Source: Adiantum capillus-veneris (Eukaryota; Streptophyta; Polypodiopsida; Polypodiales; Pteridaceae). From it: DNA of 64,000 nt. Positions 34,240 through 49,353 of the stretch are shown here, in pieces. The first letter of the stretch is position 1, and the number at the start of each line of letters is the position of its first letter. The position numbers and the translations under genes are program-made. The stretch is from assembly GCA_014529385.2 (NCBI GenBank), contig CM043946.1, positions 36,769,558 to 36,833,557 of the forward strand, read 5' to 3'. Below the pieces are notes generated by a model that worked only from the letters and a program-made list of their open reading frames with translations, was not told the origin of the DNA and did not search any database.

Positions 34240-36090
34240 TGAACCATCATAACCCTTCAATGATCAAAAGGAGGGTACATGAGGTGCTCTTATATAGGGC
34301 ATGGGAGATGGAGGAGAGGTGACATCATCTGTGAGGTTGTAGGGAGATAGATCCACCAAGAGAACTCATGGGTGCATGTGTGGCATCTATGTTCATGCAT
34401 TTCCAACTTTTGGCAAAAGTATCTACGCTTCCCTTATGCACTATGTGCAATGGTTCATATGTCGTACCTCTTGGTCATGCTCATTGGTCATAGGAGAAGA
34501 AGAAGAGGTGCCCATGAGGAGGGTTACCCCAGCACCTATCAAGTGGTATCATAATCATAATGGTGATTAGTGCCTCCTAATCACTCTCCTCAATCCTACT
34601 CCATCTATGCTAGACATTGTTGTTACACACTTCATCTTTAATCAATTTCACTCTTCTAATAAGTATTCTAGTCATTGTTCAATGCGTTACATTTTGGCAT
34701 GTTCATGGTCATTCCATAGAGCCACTACCCTTGTTGGGTTATTAAGATTGATTAGTGTATGCGTGTGTAGGTGCATTGTATTCATCCCTCTCTATGCTAG
34801 AATAGTTGGACCTCTCCTGCCTCTAATTGGTTGCTAATTAATCAATTGCATTGCTTTCATTAGGTACCATGATCATGTGTGTATAGATCTCTATTTTAGC
34901 TCTCATCAAAGCCCCTAATCTCTATTTTTGGGCTTGATCAGGAACCACTAGATAGATCCCTGGCTTTAGGTGTGTGAGGGGAAACCAATGCCTTGGTAAC
35001 ATCAACTATTGCTATTTTCGAGTATATCCATGGGAAAGGTGCTTGGGCTTGGTGATTAGCTTGATTAAGATTGGTTATGTTTGGCAAGTCATGTTTAAGT
35101 CTTGGGTAGCCTAATTTTGGGAAGGGGAGCATAGATGGATTTCATAAAAGCGCTCAAATGGCTTCAAATTTCCATTCGGGTTTGTAAGCGGTATTGCACA
35201 CGCTCACACCACTGTCTGGATTTGAACCTTTTCTAAAATGGCCAAAAGCTCTAAAACCCATTGAATTTTTGGTTTGGGTTTTCCAATGCTAGTTCCTATA
35301 GCCCCTTGTGCCATCGCCCCTTCACACGGAGAGCACCTAGTGCCCTTCTTCCCAAGAGGTCCTTCCCAGAGAGTTTTTAGTCTCCTACTTTTTGGAGTTG
35401 TTTCCCACACAGTAGATAAAGAAACATTCTGGGGCTCATCTTCTGGATTTTTTGTAGAGCTTGGGACAACAAGCAAGCACCATAAGCATTGGGTACAAGT
35501 GAACCTTCTTCTTTCTCCACAAACCTTGAAGATCCTCATTGGGTGGATCTAAAACCTTGAAGGCTCCAACATCGTATAATTTTCCTCTCTTGTATTTTCC
35601 ACCACAAGATCATTAAGCTATGTATGTGCTTATACTGTAATGACAACATCATTGTAATTTTGTAAACAAGATAGTTGAAGCCATGAATCGCACATTCGGG
35701 TTTCCTCCTCAACCTAGCCTAGCCTATCAATCTTCTAGATGGCAAAGTTGGGGTTGTCTAACTTCTCGGAGCTCTAGACAATTGGCATTGTAGGATGAGA
35801 AGCCACCATAGCTATAGAAAAGTTCAAGGATCCACAAGTCTCAAGTGTCAAACCGAAGCAAAAGTCAAAGAGATTTTGAGCACTGTGCAAAAAAAAACGT
35901 GAATTCCAATGCACAAATAGGGAAAGTCACCTCTGAAGTAGGAGGGAAACAAAGGAACCCGCAACACATGCCAAAGAATTGGAATTATGCAATGGGATTT
36001 GAGATTAATAAGAGTGATATTATATTAGAAAATCAGGTTGCTAAAATTGTGTAATAGCTGCTAGATAAATCATACATACACACCACATGA
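34240..36090. other. Decayed repeat DNA, LTR-like
   Basis: A plus-strand TATA-like box (CTTATATAGGGC, near 34290) and T/A-rich 3'-end-like sequence around 35570-35690 could belong to an LTR of element B. No coding frame shows a domain. Confidence 0.35.
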
Positions 36091-36098
36091 ATTGATAT

Positions 36099-40002
<3,904 letters not shown>

Positions 40003-40349
40003 TGTAAAAGTAACTTATTACTTTCTTAAGTGTGGACTTCTTTCCACCTACCTCTATTCCCAAAGTCCTTACACCGAATTCTTACATGGACCCCTTCCAC
40101 CTATGTAAGTCTCAACATGTGTCTATTCCCACCAACCTATAATTCACATGTGATGGATAATCCTCACTCCCTCAACTTGTATATAAATCCCATTAGCTGC
40201 CCTCATTTGTAACAAGGTGTTCTTTCTGCATTCAAGTGCAATCTATTGTCATTGCTCTATTTCTATCTTACACTCTCTTATGTCTTGACATTAGCATATT
40301 AATTAACAGTGATATTAATCACATTTAACTTAATCTCTAAGTTCTCACA
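40003..40349 (+). repeat. 5' LTR of the copia element
   Basis: 347 bp, TG...CA ends. A plus-strand TATA box, TATATAAA, lies at 40180-40187 and would drive the genomic RNA. The left flank is ATTTC. Confidence 0.93.
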
Positions 40350-40366
40350 TGGTATCAGAGTGATAG
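40350..40366 (+). other. Primer-binding site of the copia element
   Basis: TGGTATCAGAGTGATAG immediately follows the LTR and matches the initiator-Met-tRNA-type PBS common in copia elements. Confidence 0.85.
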
Positions 40367-40472
40367 AACTTAAGATTAGTTTTTCTAATTAGCGCTAAGA
40401 GTATTCCATCTCTCTAGCCCACACTCGAAGCCTCACTCTCCATTCTTTTCAAGGAATCCGGAACCTCGAAAG

Positions 40473-41310
40473 ATGGCCGAGTTAGCTTCTTCATCTTCCG
40501 CATGCACCTACAAGCCCCGCTACATTATCGACAAGCTTAACGACACAAACTACCAAGTGTGGAAGATTCAGATGGAACTCTACCTCACACAACTGCAACT
40601 TTGGGACGTTACACCAATAGTCGAAGAGTAACCTGACCACCCCAAGAGACGAAGATTCAACATACTTCAATGACACCTACAATACTTGGCATAGTAGAAA
40701 CAATTGTGCCAAGATGGAGCTCATTCTCCATTGCCAAGATCGACAAGTCCAAATGGTGAAAAATCTAACTACTGCTAGCACCATTTGGAAGTTTTTCGAG
40801 AAGAACTATGAGCACACTGAACTCGTCTACCAAGTTTCCCTGATCAAGAAATTGGTAAACACTACCATGCAAGAGGGTCAGTCATCCTCCAAGAGTTTGG
40901 AGACGTGGCAAATACTTCTAGATGAAGTACTTATCTCAGGGCTTGCCATCCCTGAAGAGCTTCAAAGTATTCTCTTATTGGCTTCTTTAACTGCATCATG
41001 GAGAGCCTTTATCACTACACAAGCCACCACGGCTAGCTTGCAGCTACAAAATCTTGTAGCCAAGATCCATCAGGAGGAAACGCTTTGCGACCACACTAGC
41101 AGCTCGCAGAAGTCCACAGCACTTGTCACTATGACAAGAAACTCACACCCTTACAACGGTAAGAAGCCTCAACATTCGGGCCCTTCTCGACAACACAATA
41201 ATTATGGAAGAAATTCATAATTTCAAATCCACCACAATCACCAAAATTCAAAGCAATGTGCCAACTGTCATCGCTTTGGACACCTCACAAAGGACTATCG
41301 GCAATCACGC
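40473..41310 (+). pseudogene. gag: Copia Gag
   Basis: The start ATG at 40473 opens MAELASSSSACTYKPRYIID, then LNDTNYQVWKIQMELYL, the N-terminal copia gag pattern. A stop at 40629-40631 and a shift move the frame. The capsid part then runs 40714-41220 (LVYQVSLIKKLVNTTMQEG, a UBN2-type gag). A zinc knuckle CANCHRFGHLTKDY near 41255-41300 has the last cysteine replaced by tyrosine. It would package the RNA into particles. Two frame changes and the damaged knuckle show loss of function. Confidence 0.85.
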
Positions 41311-41454
41311 AATCAAGGTAATCGTCCTATCTCTCACCCTAATGTATATCCTTCTTACCCTCAAGGGGGGACACGCCATGGTCAGCCATCTCCTTTTATT
41401 TATGGTCAAGCTCATTATGCTGACATATCTACTTATGATAGCCCATCTTATCCT

Positions 41455-41781
41455 TTGCAATTACATGCCACCACTATAGCTACTTCACATCCCAATATCT
41501 GGCTACTTGATACGGGTGCCTCCCATCATATGACATATCACCTACATTGGCTATCCAACATCACTTATCTAGAACACCCTCTAGAAGTATGCCTCGGTGA
41601 TAACATCATCCAGCTTGCCAAAGTCTATGGAGATGCTGTCATTAACCTACCTAATGGACTACACACCACTATTTCTCACGTATATTATGTCCCTGGTCTC
41701 AAGAAAAATCTCATCTCTGTTAGTGAGCTAACCGACAACGGCATCATCATCAAACTCATGCAAGAAGGCTGCCACATTTAG
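41455..41781 (+). pseudogene. Copia aspartic protease
   Basis: The active-site motif IWLLDTGASHHMT has an intact DTGA, followed by NLPNGLHTTISHVYYVPGLKKNLISVSEL, the usual copia protease C-terminus. The frame stops at 41779-41781, before the GAG-pre-integrase domain that follows in the same frame. Confidence 0.88.
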
Positions 41782-41814
41782 GCACTAAACAAAGATGGTC
41801 AGTATGTCACACTT

Positions 41815-42772
41815 TTGGTCCCCAAAACTGGGCGTCTTTATCCATTGGGTGACTCATTGCCTACACATGCATCTACATCATCCATAAAAACAAAAGAAAA
41901 CATACTCAAATGGCATTATAGACTAGGACATATTTCTCAACATGTTTTGCACCAACTCACTCATGGCCAACTTGCACTAGGTCTTCCCAAGCACCTCACT
42001 CACATCACACTTTGTGAGGGCTGCATTCTTGCTAAAGCACATCATGTCCCATTCCCCACTTCATCATCACAAGCCACTGTGCCCTCTCGACCTCATCCAA
42101 TCTGATGTTTGTGGCCCATTGCCCATCAACTCTCTCACTGGCAATAATCATATGCTTACTTTTATAGATGATTTCTCAAAATACACAACTACTTACTACA
42201 TGGCCAAGAAATCCTCAACCTTCTCTCATTTTGCACATTCAAGGCTTTAGTTGAGACTAAACATGGCTACCACATTAAAACTCTCCGCACAGATCATGGT
42301 GGGGAATACACTTCTCATGCATTCAAAGATTTATGTCTTTCTGCTAGTATTCGACATGGATTCTCCATCACCGACCACCCACAACAAAATGGTCATGCCG
42401 AGGGTAAGAATCGCACAATATTTGAAGCTACTCGTGCCATGCTTCTTCAAGCTAGCCTCTCGGACACCTATTGGGAAGAAGCTACCGCCACTGCGTGCTA
42501 CATTAAAAACCGCATTCCATCCACCCTCAATCCTACTACTACACCCTACACCCTCTAGCATGGTCACCCACCTCATCTTGGCCACCTTTGCATGTTTGGA
42601 ATTAAGCATTGCATACCCACTTCTGACGCAACCTTTATCAAAACTATCACCACGTGCTCAACGCACAACTTTTTTCGGCTATGGTGATCGTTTTGGCATC
42701 AAGGCATCCTGCCTCTATATCCGATACCATCACAAGTTTATCTTTTCCCGCACCATCCTCTTTGATGAATAA
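41815..42772 (+). pseudogene. Copia integrase (frameshifted)
   Basis: The GAG-pre-integrase domain holds the zinc-binding H-H-C-C residues (KWHYRLGHISQHVLHQL, then LCEGCILAKAH). The core is DVCGPLPINS with the first Asp, RTDHGGEY with the second, and NGHAEGKNRT with the Glu, spread over several frames between 42060 and 42430. The C-terminal RAQRTTFFGYGDRFGIKA and FIFSRTILFDE end at 42772. At least three frameshifts and an internal stop are present. It would have inserted the cDNA into the genome. Confidence 0.85.
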
Positions 42773-43021
42773 TTCATCATCTCATGAAAATTTTCTCCAC
42801 CGTTGCACCCTACATTCTCATCACCAATCCACTCTTCTCATCAATCTTTGTTGATGGCCGCACCCACACACACACCCATGAAAATTTCCCACCCTTCTGG
42901 GCACAATCTTGAGCCTCCCTTCATCATCCAAAAGCCTTTCCTCATCGCCCATCTACCTCCTCATGTCCCGCACTCTCATGCACAGCCAATCAGCAACACT
43001 CTTGCACCCATCTCCTCATAG

Positions 43022-44868
43022 TTGACACCATCACCAACACCGTCCATCCCGACCGCCGCTACTTCCATCACACCGCAGACACTCGGTGCTCCACCTCGTG
43101 AGCTCCCATCACCTTCGCTACCAGTCTCATCTTCACAATTGCCATATTTTTTCTGCAACTCCCACGAAGCCTTGCCAGTTACTCCCATCCCAGTAGATGT
43201 CGACGAGGTCGAGCCCCATAGCTCTACTTTTGACACCTCGCCATTGCAACACACTTCGGCTATACACTTGGACCAAGCCGCCTCTAGCTCGCATGGCCGC
43301 ACCTGCTCTCTTCACGAGATCTATGAAGCCACCAATTTCTCTGTTGTCCTCAGTGATGAAATGATTCTTGAACATCCATCAGAGCCTCTTGAAGATGCTC
43401 TTCCCCTCTCTGTTCTCGGAACCCTCACTTCTAGCGAGAGCAAGGAGTGGCATGCCGCCATATTGGATGAACTCCAAGCCCTCAAAGAAGCTAACACTTG
43501 GGAGCTTGTGCCACCTCCTAAGACTCATTACATTGTCTCTAGAAAATGGCTATTAAAGAAGAAATACCACCCCAACGGATTAGTTTATTGCTACAAGGCA
43601 TGCCTTGTCGCTCGCGGCTTCACTCAACAACAAGGTGTGGATTACTTTGACACCCTATTTGCCAGTACTGGGTATGACTGCATTTCGGCTTCTTATTGCA
43701 CTTGCTGCTAAGTTAAATCTTCTCTTACATCATCTTGATATAAAAACTGCCTTCTTACATAGCTTGCTCCAAGAGCTCATCTAGATGCTACAACCTCCTC
43801 ATTTTGAAGACCCTCACCACCCTGATTATGTATGTAAATTGCATAAGCACATTTATGGCTTAAAAAAGTCTACACGAGAGTGGTACATCCGCATGCATCA
43901 CTACTTGCTCAAATGTGCCTGGGAACGTCTTATGGCAGACTACAATATCTACATATGGCAAACCTCTAAAGGCATGGCTATCTTAGGCCTCTTTGTGGAT
44001 GACATTCCTCTCCTTGGCACATCAGAGTACATGTTGCTACAAGCAATTGATTGCATCTCTCATGAATTCCGAGTAACCGACAAAGGACCTATCACTTATT
44101 TTCTCGGCATTGAAGTCATAAGAGATCCAGCAGGTAAATTTATCCAATTATCCCAATCCAAATACATTGAAGAACTCCTCCTCTTCTATGGTATGCCTGC
44201 TTCAACCCCTGAGTTTCCCCCTTTGCCAGTTAAGCACAAGCTTGCTCCTGAATTTCATGACTACACTCACACTGATGCACTCTACTACCCATCCTTTCAT
44301 TTCCCAAAATTTTGCGGACAATTACGTTATCTTATCTGTTGCACCCATTTTGATCTTTGCTACAGAGGCCATATCCTCTCTCGCTCTATGTCAAAGCCCT
44401 GTAAAGTGCACAAACAAGATGCAAAGGGCACCCTTTGCTACTTACGCACCACTCAACACTATGCCCTCACTTACTATTACGACCCCTCTAGCCCCATCTC
44501 TAATTCAGGATATGTTGAAGCCAGCTGGCTGGCGACGACCCTCGATGTTTTTCTACAGGGGGTGGTGGTCCTATCTCTTGGCAAACCAAACAAAAATATT
44601 CTATTGCAAGTTCTTCTACTGAAGTGGAATACGTTGATGCTACTCTTGCCTACTGTAAGGCTCTTTGGATCTCTGAATTGATCAACGAATTGCAGCTACC
44701 CTTCAATATCTCTACTGATCCAATCACTCTTTTTTGTGATAATCAGTCTACCATCGCACTTACAGAATCACCTTCCTCATCATCCAAGATCAAACACATT
44801 AAGATAAACTTTCATATCTTCAAACAATTAGTCGTAAATGGCTTTATCAAGCTAGTATATGTTCCATC
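43022..44868 (+). pseudogene. pol: Copia reverse transcriptase and RNase H, cut by the CACTA insertion
   Basis: A Ser/Pro-rich spacer leads to the RVT_2 domain: EWHAAILDELQALKEANTWE, then KWLLKKKYHPNG and ARGFTQQQGVDYFDT. After a frameshift near 43670 and a stop near 43780 it continues with KLHKHIYGLKKSTREWY and the catalytic LFVDD. RNase H follows in the 44624 frame (STEVEYVDATLAYCKALWI and LFCDNQSTIALTESP). The domain is interrupted at 44868 by the CACTA end and resumes at 58974. It makes and degrades the RNA-DNA hybrid. Confidence 0.9.
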
Positions 44869-45025
44869 CACTACAACACTAAATGAAGATATCGACGCGT
44901 ATATATCGAAGGCCATGCTTTTCCACGCGTATATCGACGACATTAGCGGGCGTCGCTATACGCGTCGCAGTGCGCGTCGATATACGCGTGGAAAGGCTTT
45001 TATTTGCCACGCGTATAGCGACGCA
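44869..45025 (+). repeat. Left TIR and subterminal repeats of the CACTA element
   Basis: After the terminus, copies of ACGCGTATA and its complement within CGTCG(C/A)TATACGCG contexts occur at about 44895, 44925, 44951, 44974 and 45009 in both orientations. In En/Spm such subterminal repeats bind TnpA. Confidence 0.8.
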
Positions 45026-45140
45026 AAAAAATTTGGGGAAAAAAAGCAAAACCCGCGCGCAGGGGCCATTTTCACTTGCTCGGGTCTTGGCCAAAACCTG
45101 CGCGCAAGTATTATGTCCATCTCCACCCTCCCCAACCCCT

Positions 45141-45190
45141 CTCTCTCTCTCTCTCTCTCTCTACCTCTACATCGTGTGTGTGTGTGTGTA

Positions 45191-45226
<36 letters not shown>

Positions 45227-45812
45227 GTGTGTGTGTGTGTGTGTAGAGGAAAGAGAGAGAGAGAGAGGTGTATGTATGTGTGTGTGTGTGTAGGAAATAG
45301 AGAGAGAGAGAGAGAGAAATGTGTGTGTGTGTGTGTAGGTAATCAGAGAGAGAGAGAGAGAGAGAGAATTAATGTATGCTTAGGAAATTAAAATTAAAGA
45401 AAAAAAATTAAAGAGAGAAATGAAATGAAATGTTATATTAACGTCTTCCAAAGGCCAAAGTGACCTATGAGACATGAGACAATAAAGTTACAATGTGATG
45501 GATCTGATACAAAGTCAGAGTAAGAAGATGACAAAATAAAATATTATGGAATCCTAAACTGCTGGGTGTGGACTAAACGGCTAAACGAGCTAGTTGGGAT
45601 AGGTAGATCTCCTCCATGGTCAGTACTCTGACCGGGCGTTGTGCATGTCGATCCAAAGTGACCTAGCTAGATCCTCTGATGCAGCCTTTGTCGATGTTGT
45701 GTAGTCCTCCGCAGTCGTGGGCGTCTAGATCTCCCCAGATCAGTCGCTCGTTCGATCATTAGAGAGATAGGGAAGTAGAGAGTGAGCGAGAGAGAGAGAG
45801 AGAGAGGTAAGT

Positions 45813-45843
<31 letters not shown>

Positions 45844-45855
45844 TAGAGAAAGAGA

Positions 45856-45938
<83 letters not shown>

Positions 45939-46084
45939 AGGGAAGTGGATCTCCAGGAGTTATGGCAAAGACATAGGAAAATAGAGAAATAGAGAGAGAT
46001 AGGAAAATAGGGAAATAGAGAGAGAAAGAGAGATAGCGAGAGCGAGATCGAGAGAGAGAGAGAAAGAGAGATAGCGAGAGTGAG

Positions 46085-46145
<61 letters not shown>
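45141..46145. repeat. Dense microsatellite block inside the CACTA element
   Basis: From 45141 to 45367 a roughly 50-bp composite unit (TG run, TAGGAA, GA run) is repeated about four times. From 45780 to 46145 GA runs dominate, with a TA run at 45858-45891. A further TA run lies at 46388-46432. Between 45370 and 45780 there is unique, non-coding DNA. Confidence 0.9.
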
Positions 46146-46149
<4 letters not shown>

Positions 46150-46457
46150 ACGAGAGATAGGGTACGTAGACAGAGAAGAAACTATGGAACTAAAAGAGGC
46201 AAAGGGGTTTTGCCTGCTACATGCATTGCCATGTACACCTAGGAGTGCACGTATGTGTCTACCCATATAGGATTTGACCAATAAAGACGAGATTTTGACC
46301 CAGTGGTCCTGATCTCCGTACACCTCTAGACCGAGGTGTACAGAGATTGGGCAAGACTAGAGAATGCGAGGTAGTTTACATTGTGATGAGTATATATATA
46401 TCTATCTATCTATATATATATATATATATATTAAAACAACATTCATAATCATTGTAG

Positions 46458-47983
46458 ATGGCAACGTCATCAACTAACATGGAGGAAAAGATTGCATGCT
46501 CGTGCACGCTCTGCAAGTATCAAATCTTGCGCAAGCGTAGGATATGCAATGAGCATGTGCACAAGTACGGAGAGTTTGCTAGAGAAACCGTACAGAATCT
46601 GTGATACGACTCCTACAGAACGGGCATTGATTTCCGCAACATAGCACCTACATCTGAGAGAGAGAGAGAGAGAAACGATTATGCGTGAAGGTCCGACCAA
46701 TATAGAGCCATGGATGGAAGCAGAAAAGGGCTTACAAACAGAAGACGACGGCATGGAGGAGATGTTGGATGCCTTCTTCCAGACAAGCGAGGAGAACGCA
46801 AACGAAGCATCACCAGAAGCCGTGCGCCTATCTCCTGGAGAAATGTTAAGGAAGTTGGCACGTCAACCAATCTATGAAGGCACCAAAATATCTGTGCTTC
46901 GTACTTGTCTGGCGTTTTTGAATCTTCAGTCAGTGTACGGGTGGTCAGATGCAAGCGTCATTGCTTTGTTTAGGTACGTAATTCACAAAAGAGATTTTCC
47001 GATTGCAACGGTGATATGCTCGGAGAGCTTTTTAATTTAATGTGGCTTAAACAGGTTATTGCGGGAGCGGGAGAAACTTCTCGCAGTTGGCAATGAAATG
47101 CCCCCCTCCAAGCCAGACGCAAAGCAACTTCTGACCTCAGTTGGCTTGGACTACAACAAGATTCATGCATGTCCAAATGATTGCATTATTTTTCGCAATG
47201 AATTCGCAGATTGTCTGTCGTGTCCTAAATGCGGAGCAATGCGCTACAAACAAGATGCAGTTGGCGAGACAGTGCCAGCTAAAGTGTTGCAGCATTTCCC
47301 TATTATTCCTACGATAAAAAACATGTTTCGTTGTGGTTCCATTGCAAAGTTGATGTGGTGGCATTCTACAAATAGATCCACTGACGCAACATTTAGGGTG
47401 CCCGCTGATTTGAAGGCTTGGAGGCACATTGAAGATACCTGGCCACATTTTAAGAGTGAACCATGCAATTTGCGTTTGGGTATGGAAATGGATGGAGTCA
47501 ATCCATTTGGCTTGAGAAGCTCATCATGGAGCAGTTGGCTTGTGTGCCTTATCAATTACAACCTCCCGTTGTGGCTTGCTATCAAGAAGGGTCATTTAAT
47601 TTTAAGCTTGATTGTACCTGGTAAGTTCAAGGCAAAAAACATGGATGTTTATCTAACTCCCCTAGTTGACGAGCTCCAGGAGTTATGGCATGGGATCGAC
47701 ATAGCAAATGCGGTTAAACCAGTAGGACAACAACATGCAAGGATCCATGGACTTCTTATGTGGACTATGCATGATTGGCAAGGATACGGATAAGCTTCTG
47801 GTAATGGTTATTGATTTACAAAATTCTCGCTATTCGCAATCCCTTTGCCTTGGCCTGATTCATGGTTTGATATATGCAGGACTAACAACTTCGGAATACA
47901 ATGCATGTCCAATTTGTGGGCAGTCTTTGGATGTCCGCTATTCTACCTCTCTTCGAAAGACAATTTATCAAGGCCACCACCGT
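46458..47983 (+). pseudogene. CACTA TnpD-type transposase (Transposase_21), 5' part
   Basis: This encodes the transposase of CACTA elements. Exon a (46458-46604) begins MATSSTNMEEKIACSCTLC and holds the N-terminal Cys/His region, then hits a stop. Exon b (46681-46973) has MEEMLDAFF and YEGTKISVLRTCLAFLNLQ. An intron, 46974-47054 (GTACGT...ACAG), joins to exon c (47055-47800), with LDYNKIHACPNDCIIFRNEF, CPKCGAMRYK, LMWWHSTNRSTD and LRLGMEMDGVNPFG, the core signatures. A second intron, 47801-47879 (GTAATG...GCAG), leads to exon d with NACPICGQSLDVRYSTSL. One TAA (47791-47793) lies in the spliced frame. The gypsy LTR starts at 47984 inside a codon, and the frame resumes at 56700. Confidence 0.88.
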
Positions 47984-49133
47984 TGTGAGCGGGATGAAAA
48001 CACACACAGTGTCTCTATAACGACCCGACACACACTCTTGGGAAGATACACACACACACTATGGGGCACCACTCGGCTTACACAACACACCTGGCCGAGA
48101 CAGGGAACACACCTCTGGAGTGAGAGGAGAGAGACTATCCACTTGCCCACTCCACAGACACACACACACACACACACACACACACATCCAAAAAACTCAG
48201 CTCAAAAGAGGAGAATTTCTGATGTTTAGATACAATTGAGCTTGGGCCAACACCAATGGGGCAAATAGCTCACACAATATAGGTAAAATAAGCCAGATAC
48301 AATCACAAACTAGAGTAGAAACTTCGCTCATAGGAGAAAATTACACAGAAAAACAGTAGGAAAAGAGTGAGGAATTTGGCAAAATGGACAGCGCCATCGC
48401 GTCCGGAACGGCCCAAAACCCCAGTCTACAATGTCAAAGTGCTCAAATCCGACCTCGGATGAGCAGTTTACGGCCAAAACAGGCTCCAAAAACACCAAAA
48501 ACACACCTGCGGCTGTTCCTCCTCTCTTCTCCACGTTTTTTTCTGGTCTTCTCTCTCTTTTTTCAGTTTCCACACTTAGCTTTTTTACTTGGGCACCCTT
48601 GGCCTTTTAGATGACCTCAAACGGACCCCGATCAGGCCAAAAACTGACCTCGCAGTGCATAGTTGTCACCTTTTTTCATCATTCGCACACTTGGCACTCA
48701 GCTTTTTTCCATTAATGCATCTCACCACCACATGAAGTGGCCCCAAAAAGTGGTCCTAATGATGACCTTTCTGCATAACTCTCACCAAAAAACACCCACG
48801 TTGTGTCCGTCCTCATCCGCGTGCAAATATTGACCTCGTTCGCCCTCCTGACGCCACTAGGTGCCATCTGACGCACCTGCTGACCTCACATCGTCAGCCC
48901 GCGGATAGCTTCCTTGAGAAGTTTTACGCGCTACCAACTCCTCCTTATTGTAGAAAAAACACACTAGTATTGATAATAGTGAAAATCGCTGCACTATGTA
49001 CATGTTGTCCTACCTGTACACATGTGGGCCCCACGTAACCACCTGGCTATGGAAATTGGGCAATCCTTTATTTGATGCACCATGCATGTATATGTACATA
49101 TGCGCAATCCCTTGCTCCAAAAAACTCCTGACA
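47984..49133 (-). repeat. 3' LTR of gypsy-2
   Basis: It begins TGTGAGCGGGAT on the plus strand and ends CTCCTGACA. It contains an AC run at 48161-48185. It is collinear with 55550-56695. Confidence 0.93.
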
Positions 49134-49353
49134 TAATTTGCCCATCCCCTAGCCTGCTAGATCATTCATGATCAGCAGCAGCAAAGAGAGATATGAGACT
49201 CGCCGCATCACATGTCTCCTCATCCTTCACCAACTTTGCTTGCTCCACAGACAGCTCATCTTGCTCCACCATCATCAATCTAGCATTATACAATTTAAGA
49301 CGCAATCCATTTACCCTTGACTGATGTAGAACACCATCCAGGTTAGCCAGCTG
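49134..49353 (-). other. Untranslated 3' interior of gypsy-2
   Basis: A short non-coding stretch follows pol. Next to the LTR the minus strand has AGGGGATGGG, a plausible but imperfect polypurine tract. Confidence 0.5.

Noticed and set aside
35200-35275. tRNA gene suggested by a B-box-like GGTTCAAATCC on the minus strand
   Set aside because: No A box, anticodon arm or acceptor pairing is visible around it.
35274-35552. 92-codon ORF with hydrophobic runs
   Set aside because: Overlapping frames are open on both strands, and there is no domain or conservation evidence; it lies in LTR-like DNA.
47059-47793. Reading the TnpD frame as ending at 47793
   Set aside because: A GT-AG intron at 47801-47879 puts the following CPICGQ sequence back in the same frame, so the TAA at 47791-47793 is a single internal stop, not the gene end.
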